Of a DNA stretch of 64,000 bases, positions 49,767 through 59,467 are shown piece by piece (position 1 is the stretch's first letter; every line of letters begins with the position of its first letter). The translations under genes were made by a program, and so were the position numbers. A model generated the notes under the pieces. It did not search any database and was not told the DNA's origin. It was given only the letters and a program-made list of their open reading frames with translations. This stretch comes from Chryseobacterium cucumeris (GTDB taxonomy: Bacteria; Bacteroidota; Bacteroidia; Flavobacteriales; Weeksellaceae): positions 62,001 through 126,000 of the forward strand of contig NZ_LUVZ01000023.1 of assembly GCF_001593385.1 (NCBI RefSeq), in the 5' to 3' direction.

Positions 49767-50981
49767 ATGAATATTATTGTTTTTCTTATAATTTTTTCAT
49801 TAAGCTTGGGAAGTTTCGGAGGTTCTTTTCAACCTACAAGGTTATTGTTGCTTTTCTTACCTTTTTTATTGGTGAAATCAACTAAAGGTTCTCATCTTCA
49901 CTACAATAATACAATTACTTTTGGCCTCTTTACGTATTTTGTTTGGATTACTTACGGCCTTATTTCTCTTTTTTGGAGTCCGGATCCACAAATTGGTTTA
50001 ACGAATGAAATCGTCGTGATGACCACTAGTATGTCAAGTTTACTCTTTTTTCCTCTTTTTTTGAAAGATAATGATGCTACTCTCAAATTAATTAGAAATG
50101 CTTGGATTTATGGATTAGCACTTACTTTGCCTATTGCAATTTACGAAATTGTAACAATGAACCATTTTAGCTATGATGACGAGAGATTAATTGGAGGTAT
50201 TGGTATATATGCACCTTATGCTTCCGTTTTTTTTGGAAATTATAACAACTATTGTGTTTTTATTTGTTTGTGTTTACCTATGGTATTATGGGGAATCATT
50301 GAAGAAGGGAAAAAAGCGTTAAAAATATTCTACTTAGTGGTTTTGGGGATTTCTGTACTTATAATTTTTGTAAATACCAATAGAACATCCATGATCATCA
50401 TTGTTATTTATTTATTATCTCAGATCCGGTTAAACTATAAAAACTTATCCTTTATTGCTCTTATATTATTACTTTTTTATTTTTCTTATACTTTTCTGCC
50501 AGATCCTTTGGTACAAAATATAGAAATTTTATTTAAAGATAGGGTAAATGTTGATTACAGCAATGATGAATCCGGTAGTGTAAGAATGTATAATTTTATT
50601 GCTGGAATTGGATTCCTGATTGATTCTTACGGTGCCGGAGTGGGTGCCGGAGGATATGAATATTATATGGAAAGATCTGAATATTATAAAGGAATAGTCA
50701 ATCCACATAACTTCTTTTTAGAAATTTTTGCACAATATGGGATTGTTATTTTTTCATTATTTATAATCTGGCTCGTAAAAATTCTAATAGGATTTAAAAA
50801 AAGTGTAATGCTGAGTAGTAATGTGAAAAGGCTCTTATATACAAGTGTTCTGGTAATCCCTATCATCGGTATAATCAATAGTGATTCATTGGGAAATACA
50901 TATTGGTGGTTATATCTTACATCACTCGCAATTATATCCTCAGTTGGTGGAAAGAAAATGCTGAAATCATATGGAAAGTAA
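49767..50981 (+). CDS. O-antigen polymerase/ligase-type membrane protein 1 (Wzy candidate)
   Basis: The 404-residue protein has about 11 membrane helices and a large loop with SVRMYNFIAGIGFLIDSYG and INPHNFFLEIFAQYGIVIF. The PHN segment followed by a helix is typical of WaaL/Wzy-type proteins. It probably polymerises repeat units at the periplasmic face. A second protein of the same type is encoded at 58244, so the division of labour is open. It follows the flippase by 2 bases; a gap of 286 bases follows. Confidence 0.8.
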   Translation: MNIIVFLIIFSLSLGSFGGSFQPTRLLLLFLPFLLVKSTKGSHLHYNNTITFGLFTYFVWITYGLISLFWSPDPQIGLTNEIVVMTTSMSSLLFFPLFLKDNDATLKLIRNAWIYGLALTLPIAIYEIVTMNHFSYDDERLIGGIGIYAPYASVFFGNYNNYCVFICLCLPMVLWGIIEEGKKALKIFYLVVLGISVLIIFVNTNRTSMIIIVIYLLSQIRLNYKNLSFIALILLLFYFSYTFLPDPLVQNIEILFKDRVNVDYSNDESGSVRMYNFIAGIGFLIDSYGAGVGAGGYEYYMERSEYYKGIVNPHNFFLEIFAQYGIVIFSLFIIWLVKILIGFKKSVMLSSNVKRLLYTSVLVIPIIGIINSDSLGNTYWWLYLTSLAIISSVGGKKMLKSYGK

Positions 50982-51267
50982 AAGGTTCTTCACTTAGTAA
51001 GTCCTGTTTCTTCAAGTGATTATTTTACTTAATGGAAAGATCAGAATTATATATATTAGCATCAGATTTTATAGATATCAAAAAGTGCTGTTTAAGAATA
51101 TAATTTAGTAAAATATAGTAGCTTTAATGCTGAAAACTTGTTTAAAATTATAAAAGATACCGGATACTTAAAATGAGGTAATACAGTAGAAAATAACATT
51201 ATCATGTATCTGGAATATTTAGGAAAACGAGTTATTAAAAAAATAATGATTTAAAAAAATAAAACAA
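50982..51267. other. Gap inside the polysaccharide locus
   Basis: These 286 AT-rich bases hold no convincing gene, terminator or perfect -7 motif. The gap marks a break between the polymerase gene and the amidotransferase gene, unlike the tight spacing elsewhere in the locus. Confidence 0.5.
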
Positions 51268-53100
51268 ATGTGTGGAATTTTTGGTGTCGTATCGAACACC
51301 AGTATTAATAGACAGAAATTTCAAACTCTGGTAAAACATTCCGAACAAAGAGGAGTAGATTCCAGTGGTTTGATTTATTATCAAAATAACCAATATAAGG
51401 TAAACAGAGCTGATTACAGCATTGAAAAATTACTGAATAAGGTAAAACCATATAATGACAATATTGTTTTAGGACATAGTAGGTTGATTACTAATGGACT
51501 GGGGGATAACCAGCCAGTAATCAGAGGAAATATATGTGCAATACATAATGGGATTATAGTAAACGAAGAAGAAGTCTGGAGTAAGCTATCTGTAAGCAGA
51601 CAATTAAAAATTGATTCCGAAGCTATTGTGGCTATTGCAGAAGAGTTTCTTCATAATAGTGACAATAAAATAGAAGATCTTCCTAAAAAGATACTTTCTT
51701 TATGTCAGGGAGTTATTGCTTGTGCTCTTGCTCTGCCAGAAAAAGGAAAACTTCTTCTTTTTTCTAATAATGGTAGTTTATATGTAGGATATAACGAGGA
51801 CAAAACCTATTTTGCATCAGAAAGCTACGGGCTTAGAATCATAGGATGCGAAAATATCACTCAGATAAAAGAAGAGTCTTTGATTTTGGATATTCCAGTC
51901 TCAAAAGAAAATCTTACAGTTACAGATGAAAAAAGCAGAGTAGAAGACTTAATCCCTGAGTTTAAGTTTAATACTATTGAAGAAAGACTGCTTGAATATA
52001 AAAAGCTTAACATCAAAAGATGTACTAAATGTATTCTTCCGGAGACAATGCCTTTCATAAAATTTGATGAAGAAGGCGTATGTAACTACTGTAAAAGCTA
52101 CAAACCAAGAAATAATCCAAAACCGAAAGAAGAATTATTTAAATTGGTTGAACCCTATAGAAGAAAAGGTAAGGAACTGGATTGTATTGTTCCTTTTTCA
52201 GGAGGTCGAGATAGCTGCTATGGATTACATCTTATTGTAAAGGAACTGGAGATGAAACCTGTTACCTATACCTATGACTGGGGAATGGTAACGGACCTCG
52301 GTAGACGAAATATCAGCCGTATGTGTGCTGATCTTGGAGTAGAAAACATTATTGTTGCCGCAGATATTTCATTGAAAAGAAAGAATATCAGAATGAACCT
52401 TGAAGCATGGCTGAAGTCACCTCATTTAGGAATGATGGCAATGCTTACTGCAGGAGATAAACATTTCTTCAGACATGTGGAAGATATCAAAAAGCAAACA
52501 GGGATCAACCTTAATCTTTGGGGAGTAAATCCATTGGAAGTAACTCACTTTAAAACAGGATTCTTGGATATTGAACCTGATTTTGAAGAAAAAAGAGTAT
52601 ACAGTCATGGTGCTATGAAACAGCTGAGATATCATTCAAAAAGATTCAGAGCAATGATGGAGAGCCCTGGATATTTCAATAGTTCACTTTGGGATACTTT
52701 GTCTGGTGAATACTATCGCAGTTTCACAGAAAAACAGGATTACTATCACATTTTTGATTATTGGAGATGGGATGAGGAGCAGGTAGATAATACTCTTTTA
52801 AATGATTATAATTGGGAAAAAGCAATTGATACTACCACTACCTGGAGAATTGGTGATGGTACAGCAGCTTTTTATAATTATGTATATTATACTGTAGCTG
52901 GTTTTACAGAGCATGATACGTTCAGAAGCAATCAGATCAGAGAAGGGCAAATAACAAGAGAAAGAGCTTTAGAACTTGTTGAAATAGAAAATACTCCACG
53001 TTATCAGAATATCAGATGGTATCTGGATACTTTAGGACTTGATTTTGAAAGAGTAATTAAAATCGTGAATAAAATTCCGAAATTGTATACTGAAAAATAA
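51268..53100 (+). CDS. Fused glutaminase (class II) and WbpG-like N-acetyl sugar amidotransferase
   Basis: The 610-residue protein joins two activities. Residues 1 to about 215 are a class II glutamine amidotransferase: MCGIFGVV with nucleophile C2, GHSRLITNG (about 70-78), NQPVIRGNICAIHNGIIVNEE. Residues from about 245 on are a WbpG/PseA-type synthetase: a four-cysteine cluster C252/C255 and C272/C275 (CTKC, CNYC), then the PP-loop SGGRDS (311-316) that binds ATP, and VTYTYDWGMVTDLGRRNI. WbpG-type enzymes turn an N-acetyl group into an acetamidino group with ammonia, usually supplied by separate HisH/HisF-like partners. Here the ammonia source is in the same chain. The sugar substrate is inferred from the WbpA/B/E/D-like genes upstream. 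Confidence 0.88.
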   Translation: MCGIFGVVSNTSINRQKFQTLVKHSEQRGVDSSGLIYYQNNQYKVNRADYSIEKLLNKVKPYNDNIVLGHSRLITNGLGDNQPVIRGNICAIHNGIIVNEEEVWSKLSVSRQLKIDSEAIVAIAEEFLHNSDNKIEDLPKKILSLCQGVIACALALPEKGKLLLFSNNGSLYVGYNEDKTYFASESYGLRIIGCENITQIKEESLILDIPVSKENLTVTDEKSRVEDLIPEFKFNTIEERLLEYKKLNIKRCTKCILPETMPFIKFDEEGVCNYCKSYKPRNNPKPKEELFKLVEPYRRKGKELDCIVPFSGGRDSCYGLHLIVKELEMKPVTYTYDWGMVTDLGRRNISRMCADLGVENIIVAADISLKRKNIRMNLEAWLKSPHLGMMAMLTAGDKHFFRHVEDIKKQTGINLNLWGVNPLEVTHFKTGFLDIEPDFEEKRVYSHGAMKQLRYHSKRFRAMMESPGYFNSSLWDTLSGEYYRSFTEKQDYYHIFDYWRWDEEQVDNTLLNDYNWEKAIDTTTTWRIGDGTAAFYNYVYYTVAGFTEHDTFRSNQIREGQITRERALELVEIENTPRYQNIRWYLDTLGLDFERVIKIVNKIPKLYTEK

Positions 53101-53119
53101 TTTAAATTTTTGTTCGTAA

Positions 53120-53860
53120 ATGAAAAGCTCTACCTTGATTTTTAAGATTACTTTATTATTTACTTGTTGGATGTATAGTAGTTCTTTCTGTTTGGCTATG
53201 CCTATTTTTAAACCGGCACCAGTAATACAGAATAAATTAATATTTACATCGGATAATCCTACATTTACGAACAAAAACTTAAGCGTTAAGGAGATTTCCA
53301 AAATGTTGGATTTTTATACTGATGTATTTAGCTCAGAGACTCAACTGTCCAAGTGGTACAGTTCTGTCTATGATAGTTCAGCTCTTTTATATGTTCCTAT
53401 GCAATATGCTTATGATACTCAAAATAATGAAAAGAGCCAAAATGTCAATTGGGATGCCTCTCATTTTTCGAGAATGTCTGCTTATCTGCATCTGTTGAAA
53501 CTTAATTTTCAAAACGACAAAATAAAATACAGTTATTTAGAAAGACTCACCACATTACTTTCAAATCAGTTGATAACTAAAATTGCTGTTTATAATTCAA
53601 AAAATGATTTTTACACCTTCAATAATTATATAGATGGTAATAACAGTAGCTTTCGAAGTGATGTTAAAGATGGGAAAAAAGGAATCCAGCCATCTCAGAA
53701 CTTTGAACATATCTTTATTGGCTGGTGGAAAATGTTAAATACCAGAGAAGTCAATATCATGTATGAAAGAATAGCAGGAAAATTCCCTTATTATTCTGAG
53801 CAGAGTGCCTATATCACATATGATAAAGGTTTTTTTCAAGAAATTGTAAATCTGAAATAA
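53120..53860 (+). CDS. Secreted protein of unknown function in the polysaccharide locus
   Basis: The 246-residue protein starts with a signal peptide (MKSSTLIFKITLLFTCWMYSSSFCLA, cleavage after CLA likely). The mature part is mostly helical with aromatic-rich stretches (KWYSSVYDSSALLYVPMQYAYDTQ, FEHIFIGWWKMLNT). No known family or active site is recognised. It sits between the amidotransferase and a glycosyltransferase gene, so it could act on the polymer in the periplasm, for example as a lyase or modifying enzyme. That is a guess from context only. Confidence 0.65.
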   Translation: MKSSTLIFKITLLFTCWMYSSSFCLAMPIFKPAPVIQNKLIFTSDNPTFTNKNLSVKEISKMLDFYTDVFSSETQLSKWYSSVYDSSALLYVPMQYAYDTQNNEKSQNVNWDASHFSRMSAYLHLLKLNFQNDKIKYSYLERLTTLLSNQLITKIAVYNSKNDFYTFNNYIDGNNSSFRSDVKDGKKGIQPSQNFEHIFIGWWKMLNTREVNIMYERIAGKFPYYSEQSAYITYDKGFFQEIVNLK

Positions 53861-53982
53861 TCTCATTTAGTATGGTTATATTTCAAGTAAGTAATTCTCC
53901 ATTTATTAGAAAATCAAATAATTAAGAATGAAACCTGACCAATGTTTAATAGGAAACCTGAAAATTTTCCAAAATCCAATTA

Positions 53983-55110
53983 ATGAATAAAAAATACAAA
54001 TTTCACATATGTCATCTAACGAGTGTTCATCCGAGAAATGATTCCAGAATATTTCATAAGATGTGCAAAAGTTTGGCATCCAATGATATCAGGGTGTCAT
54101 TGGTAGTTGCTGATGGTAAAGGTAATGAGACGATAGACAATGTGGAAATTATAGATATAGGTGCGCCTGATGGCAGATTAAAAAGAATTACGAAAACCAC
54201 ATCCAAAGTTTTTAATAAAGCTAAGGAGCTTAATGCAGATGTATTTCATCTTCATGATCCCGAACTCCTTTTAGTAGCAAACAAACTTAAAAAACTAAAT
54301 AAGAAGGTAATCTTTGATTCTCACGAAGATACGGTAAACACAATTTTAGTCTCACCTTATTTAAAATCCCCTTTTTCAAATATAATTTCTCTATTATATG
54401 AGAATTTCGAACGCTATATCTGTAAAAAAATAGATGGAGTGGTTGGAGCAACACCCCATATTGAAAGTTATTTTAAAAAATTTGCCAAACAAACTGAAAA
54501 TATCAATAACTATCCCATCTTATCTGATAAGAAACAGGAGAGGATTTCCTGGGATGAAAAAAAGAATGAAGTTTGTTATGTGGGGTCCATTGATGGTACG
54601 AGAGGAATTAAAGATTTGATGAATTCATTGGAGCTTGCAAAATCAAAGGTCAAACTAAATCTGGCAGGCATGTACTCTTCTCCTGCACTGGAAAAAGAGA
54701 TAAAGGAACATAAAGACTATCACCTTGTTAATGATTTTGGATATGTAAATTCTGAAGAAGTAGATAGTATTTATAACCGTTCGTTAGTAGGTGTGGTTAC
54801 TTTGCATCCCATTCCAACATTTTTAGTGAGTCTGCCCATAAAAATGTTTGAATACATGGTTGCGGGAATTCCGTTTATTGCCTCAGACTTTCCTTACTGG
54901 AGAAGTTTATTGAAAGGGAGTGATTGTTGTATTTTCGTAAACCCTCAAAAACCTCAGGAAATAGCCGATGCTATCGATTACTTCATTCTTAATAAAGAAA
55001 GAGCCAAACAAATGGGTGAACTGGGACAAAAGCTAGTTTATGAAAATTTTTCATGGGAAAGCCAGTCTGAAAAATTATTAACGTTTTATCAAAAAGTTTT
55101 ATCAAACTAA
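53983..55110 (+). CDS. GT4-family glycosyltransferase 2
   Basis: The 375-residue GT-B enzyme has HLTSVHPRNDSRIFHKMCKSL at the N-terminus, VFHLHDPELLL in the first domain, FDSHED, and a C-terminal domain with VCYVGSIDGTRGIKDLMNSL and LPIKMFEYMVAGIPFIASDFPYW. The glutamate in KMFEYMVAG corresponds to the donor-binding EX7E region. It should add a sugar to the growing repeat unit. It is followed after one base by the AsnB-like gene. Confidence 0.88.
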   Translation: MNKKYKFHICHLTSVHPRNDSRIFHKMCKSLASNDIRVSLVVADGKGNETIDNVEIIDIGAPDGRLKRITKTTSKVFNKAKELNADVFHLHDPELLLVANKLKKLNKKVIFDSHEDTVNTILVSPYLKSPFSNIISLLYENFERYICKKIDGVVGATPHIESYFKKFAKQTENINNYPILSDKKQERISWDEKKNEVCYVGSIDGTRGIKDLMNSLELAKSKVKLNLAGMYSSPALEKEIKEHKDYHLVNDFGYVNSEEVDSIYNRSLVGVVTLHPIPTFLVSLPIKMFEYMVAGIPFIASDFPYWRSLLKGSDCCIFVNPQKPQEIADAIDYFILNKERAKQMGELGQKLVYENFSWESQSEKLLTFYQKVLSN

Positions 55111-55111
55111 T

Positions 55112-56962
55112 ATGTGCGGAATAACAGGAGCAATAGAGTTTAAAAGATCACAATACCTCAATTTTGAAGAAGGAAGTGATTTACATAATTACATACGAAG
55201 AAGAGGACCGGATTACTATGGTGTTGAAAAAATAGAATATGAAGGATGGTCAGTAACTTTAGCTCACTCCAGGTTAGCAATTATTGATCTTTCAGAAGCA
55301 TCTAACCAACCTATGATTTCTCATGATGATAGGTATACTATTACCTTTAATGGTGAGATATATAACTATCAGGAAATCCGTGAAGAATTGATATCAAATG
55401 GTTTTAAATTCAGAACAACAGGAGATACTGAAGTTCTTTTAAGAGCATGGGAATGCTGGGGTGAAGGCTGTTTGGATAAATTAAACGGAATGTTCGTTTT
55501 TGGCTTATTTGATAAAATTAAAGGAGAGTTCTATCTGGTAAGAGACAGATTCGGTGTTAAACCATTAATATATACTTTTTTTGATGGCCAGCTACTGTTC
55601 TCCTCTTCTATAGCCTCTGTAGCAAAACAAATAAATCAGGAGATAGATCTGGAGTACTGTTCCAGTGGAATAAGATTTGGTTTTTTTGAAGGATATGAAG
55701 ACAGAACTCCTTTTAAAAATGTAAAATATCTTATGCCAGGATCATTGATGAAATGTACGCTGGATGGAGAGCTGAAAATAGAAACAAAGTCGTGGTATTC
55801 CCTGGAAGAGCAGGTGGCAAAGAAAAGAAAAGAACTTGAGTCTTTAAGCTCAGATGAACTAATTTCCCAGGGGAAAGCTTTGTTGGAAAGTTCAACCAAG
55901 ATACGTTTGAGAAGTGATGTTCCTCTGGCAATTTCTTTAAGTGGTGGGGTAGACTCATCATCTATAGCAGCAATTACAGCGAAAGAAGTAAATCATTTAA
56001 TGGCTTTCAGCTATGGAGCTCCGGATCACCCAAAATCGGAGGGTCCTACCATCAATAAATTTGCGAAAGATAAAAATATAAATGTTGAGTATATTCACCA
56101 TTCTTACACTGCACAAGAAATGGGGAATATCTATGATCAAACCATGGAGGCACAGGAATCTCCGTTTCTTGGATTAAGTATTATTGCACAACATGAAGTC
56201 TATAAACAGGTAAAAGAAAGAAATATTAAAGTTTTACTGGGAGGTCAGGGTGGCGATGAAATTTTCGCAGGATACAGAAAATTTTTTGTAGTAGCTCTGA
56301 AAAAGGCAATAGAAAAAAAAGAAATCCTTCCGGGGTTGCAATATTTTCATTCCCTAGCACTTATGCTGATATTCGAAACCAAGCAAATAAAAACATATTG
56401 GAATGAGAAAAACAGGTATCTGAAAACAACAGGAAAAGATACTTCATTCTTAGATTGTCTACCCAATATTTCCTTAAATCTTTTTGAAAACACATCTTTA
56501 TCAAAAAGGCAGATTTCAGATATTCAGAAATACAGTATTCCCTCACTGTTAAGATATGAAGATAGAAATTCAATGTATTTTTCTATTGAAAGCAGACTAC
56601 CTTTTATGGACTATAGATTGGTAGAGTTTGCTCTGGCATTGCCGGACCTGCTTAAGATTAAATACGGATATGGAAAATGGATACTACGTGAAATGATGAA
56701 AAAAGACGTACCAGGCTATATTCTTAAAAACCGTTTAAAAAGAGGCTTTGACGTTACCCAAAATTGGGTAAATGATGGTGTGGGAGAAAGAATACAATCA
56801 AATATTTTAGAAAATAAAAATAAAGTAAAAGATTTTGTCTCTGACATCAGTAGACTTGAAGATTCCCTTACAATCAAGAATCTTAATAACAGTAATATCT
56901 TGAATGAAGCAATCATGCTTGATTTCCTGATAGATCCTATTAAAAAACCAACACTTCAGTGA
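55112..56962 (+). CDS. asnB: Asparagine synthetase-like amidotransferase
   Basis: The 616-residue protein has the N-terminal glutaminase (MCGITGAIEF with C2, FNGEIYNYQEIREEL, TGDTEVLLRAW) and the synthetase half with the PP-loop SGGVDSS (277-283), GGQGGDEIFAGYRKF and KYGKWILREMMK-like segments. It is of full AsnB length. In polysaccharide loci such proteins are believed to amidate a carboxyl group of a uronic acid or an attached amino acid; plain asparagine synthesis is also possible. Its stop overlaps the next start (TGATG). Confidence 0.88.
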   Translation: MCGITGAIEFKRSQYLNFEEGSDLHNYIRRRGPDYYGVEKIEYEGWSVTLAHSRLAIIDLSEASNQPMISHDDRYTITFNGEIYNYQEIREELISNGFKFRTTGDTEVLLRAWECWGEGCLDKLNGMFVFGLFDKIKGEFYLVRDRFGVKPLIYTFFDGQLLFSSSIASVAKQINQEIDLEYCSSGIRFGFFEGYEDRTPFKNVKYLMPGSLMKCTLDGELKIETKSWYSLEEQVAKKRKELESLSSDELISQGKALLESSTKIRLRSDVPLAISLSGGVDSSSIAAITAKEVNHLMAFSYGAPDHPKSEGPTINKFAKDKNINVEYIHHSYTAQEMGNIYDQTMEAQESPFLGLSIIAQHEVYKQVKERNIKVLLGGQGGDEIFAGYRKFFVVALKKAIEKKEILPGLQYFHSLALMLIFETKQIKTYWNEKNRYLKTTGKDTSFLDCLPNISLNLFENTSLSKRQISDIQKYSIPSLLRYEDRNSMYFSIESRLPFMDYRLVEFALALPDLLKIKYGYGKWILREMMKKDVPGYILKNRLKRGFDVTQNWVNDGVGERIQSNILENKNKVKDFVSDISRLEDSLTIKNLNNSNILNEAIMLDFLIDPIKKPTLQ

Positions 56963-58206
56963 TGAAAATGAATAAAAACACCTGGCTGATTTCCAAATAC
57001 GCCTCACCTCCTCAATATGCAAAAGTTCCTTCACGTTTGTTTTATTTGGCAAGAGAATTTACAAGGCAAGGAAATAATACCTTCATGATAACCTCAGATT
57101 CAAATCATTTTACCAATTGTCCTGAAACGGATAAAATTTATAATGATGAAGAACAGGATGGAGTTGCTATAAGATGGATTAAAACGAAGAAATATATCAA
57201 AACAGCATCAATAGACAGAATATTGTCCTGGTTTGATTTTGAAAGAAAGCTTTTCTCCATGAAACTTTCCAACATGACAAAACCTGATGTGGTTATTGTT
57301 TCGTCTCTTTCGATTTTTACCATTATTTATGGCTATTATCTCAAAAAGAAGTTTGGGAGTTTTCTGGTTTTTGAAATCCGGGATATATGGCCTTTAACTA
57401 TGACAGAAGAAGCAGGTTTTTCCAAATGGCATCCACTTGTCTTACTGATAGGGTTTATAGAAAAATTTGGATATAAAAAAGCGGATCTGGTCGCAGGAAC
57501 TATGCCAAGATTAGATCTACATGTAGAACAATTACTGGGATATAAAAGACCTTTTCATTGTTCACCATTAGGATTTGATCCAGAAAACTATTCTGAAGAC
57601 TTTTTAAAAGAAACAAATCCGTTTTCAGGGGTAGTACCATCAGGAAAGGTTATTATTGGCTACGCCGGAAGTATGGGAGTTACCAATGCATTGGAACCTT
57701 TTATTGAAACAATACAAATGATGAAGGAAAACAGTAATATCCATTTTTTACTTGTCGGAAGTGGTGATCTCAGAGAGTCTTACGAAGAACAACTAAAAAA
57801 TTGTTCCAATGTGACATTTTTACAAAGAATCCGGCAAAGTGAAGTTAAATATTTTCTTGATGCTTGCGATATTCTATACTTGTCTACTAAAGATTCAAAA
57901 GTGTGGGACTACGGACAATCTATGAATAAAGTGGTGGAGTATATGCTGGCTGCGAAGCCTATTATTGCTTCGTATACAGGATATCCTTCTATGATTAATG
58001 AAGCTGATTGCGGTAAGTTTATCAACAGTACTTCTGCAGAAGATATTAAAGATGCTATTTTATATTATGTTAATATGAGTCAGGAAGAAAGGATTGAAAT
58101 AGGTGATAAAGGAAGAAAATGGATTTTTGAAAACAGAACGTATCCGGTGTTAGGAAAAAAATATATGGATGCTATTGTATTTCATTCTGTAAAGGAAAAG
58201 AAATAA
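56962..58206 (+). CDS. GT4-family glycosyltransferase 3 (WbuB/WcaI-like)
   Basis: The 414-residue GT-B enzyme begins with WLISKYASPPQYAKVPSRLFYLAREFTRQGN, typical of the WbuB/WcaI group. The first domain has VFEIRDIWPLTMTEEAGFS and the second has GYAGSMGVTNALEPFIE and SMNKVVEYMLAAKPIIASYTGYPSM. ATG 56962 overlaps the asnB stop; a GTG three bases earlier also reads in frame. WbuB enzymes transfer N-acetyl amino sugars such as L-FucNAc, but the donor here is not determined. Confidence 0.88.
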   Translation: MKMNKNTWLISKYASPPQYAKVPSRLFYLAREFTRQGNNTFMITSDSNHFTNCPETDKIYNDEEQDGVAIRWIKTKKYIKTASIDRILSWFDFERKLFSMKLSNMTKPDVVIVSSLSIFTIIYGYYLKKKFGSFLVFEIRDIWPLTMTEEAGFSKWHPLVLLIGFIEKFGYKKADLVAGTMPRLDLHVEQLLGYKRPFHCSPLGFDPENYSEDFLKETNPFSGVVPSGKVIIGYAGSMGVTNALEPFIETIQMMKENSNIHFLLVGSGDLRESYEEQLKNCSNVTFLQRIRQSEVKYFLDACDILYLSTKDSKVWDYGQSMNKVVEYMLAAKPIIASYTGYPSMINEADCGKFINSTSAEDIKDAILYYVNMSQEERIEIGDKGRKWIFENRTYPVLGKKYMDAIVFHSVKEKK

Positions 58207-58243
58207 TTTTGCATAAATTGAAATGTAAATATTAGGATTTATT

Positions 58244-59425
58244 TTGAAAATTACCATTAATAATAATTTCATTTATAAACTATTTTTGTTATCTGTTATG
58301 GTAGGAAATACCATTGCTATTTCTTTTGCAAAGCCTCTGGAAATGGATCCAAGGAACTTTTCTATACCTTATCGGATTTTTATTATTGTATTGTCTGTAT
58401 TCATAATTTATAGAGAAAGGATAAATATTAGTTTTAAAAATATTTCATTGATAAGTCTTGTTGGATTTTGGATTTTTTACATCATCAAACTTACTTATTC
58501 GTTTAATAATTATTCGTTTAATCAGGATGTAATAGTATCAGAAAATGAGGATATCTTTAGAGTCTTATTTATGAATCTGCTTCCTAGTGCAGCATTATTA
58601 TGTATTAATTACAACAAAGTAGATTTCAAAAGTATTACAAAATATTGTCTCTTTATTTTATGTGGTCTTCTTATTGTCAATTATATATATGGTTATATCA
58701 ACTTAGATCACATTTTTAGTACATATTACATTATGTATGGTCACATAGGGGCCTCATTGTTTATTATTTCTTTATTTCTGCTTTTATTTTGTAAAAAAGA
58801 TTACAAATTATATTTTTTATTTTTCTGTCTTTTTTTAGGGCTTTTTAATGTAATACAATCTATGGCGAGGAGTCCTTTACTTGCTATTGCTATAAGTTCT
58901 TTTTATATGATTCTTTTAAAAGGAAATAGAAAATATCTGTTATATGCCATTACATTACTTTTGTTATTAATAGGACTTATTTTTCTCCATGAACAATATG
59001 GTGACGGATTAATAACAAGTTTCAACAGAATGTATAAATGGCTTGCTCAAGGAGATACATCGAGCCGGGGACCATTATATAGAGGAGCTCTTGAAATTTT
59101 TTATTCAAATCCTGTCTTAGGAGGCAGAATTTTATTTGAAGATGGAGTTCACCCCCATAACATCTTTTTAGAACTTTTAATGGCTACCGGTATTCTAGGG
59201 TTAATTATTTATTTTCTAAAGTTTTTACCAGTATTTCAAAATGCCTCTATTTTCTTGAATATAAATAAAAGTAATATATACTATAAAGCTATTTTTGCTT
59301 TATTTTTGCAATATTTTACACTCGTACAGACATCTTGTAATCTTTTTAATATACCGGAATTTTTGTACTTTAGTTCAATAATTATTGGTATTAGTTATAG
59401 CGCAAAAAACAAAAGAATTGAGTAG
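58244..59425 (+). CDS. O-antigen ligase/polymerase-type membrane protein 2
   Basis: The 393-residue protein has about 10 membrane helices and the loop motif VHPHNIFLELLMATGILGLI near residue 306, characteristic of WaaL/Wzy proteins. It is the second such protein in the locus. One may polymerise the repeats while the other ligates the chain to a lipid or protein acceptor. The start is a TTG at 58244; the nearest in-frame ATG lies inside the first helix. It is AT-rich like the first Wzy candidate. Confidence 0.78.
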   Translation: MKITINNNFIYKLFLLSVMVGNTIAISFAKPLEMDPRNFSIPYRIFIIVLSVFIIYRERINISFKNISLISLVGFWIFYIIKLTYSFNNYSFNQDVIVSENEDIFRVLFMNLLPSAALLCINYNKVDFKSITKYCLFILCGLLIVNYIYGYINLDHIFSTYYIMYGHIGASLFIISLFLLLFCKKDYKLYFLFFCLFLGLFNVIQSMARSPLLAIAISSFYMILLKGNRKYLLYAITLLLLLIGLIFLHEQYGDGLITSFNRMYKWLAQGDTSSRGPLYRGALEIFYSNPVLGGRILFEDGVHPHNIFLELLMATGILGLIIYFLKFLPVFQNASIFLNINKSNIYYKAIFALFLQYFTLVQTSCNLFNIPEFLYFSSIIIGISYSAKNKRIE

Positions 59426-59467
59426 AAGCTCACCAAGTATTATGACGAACAGATCTAACTTTTAAGA

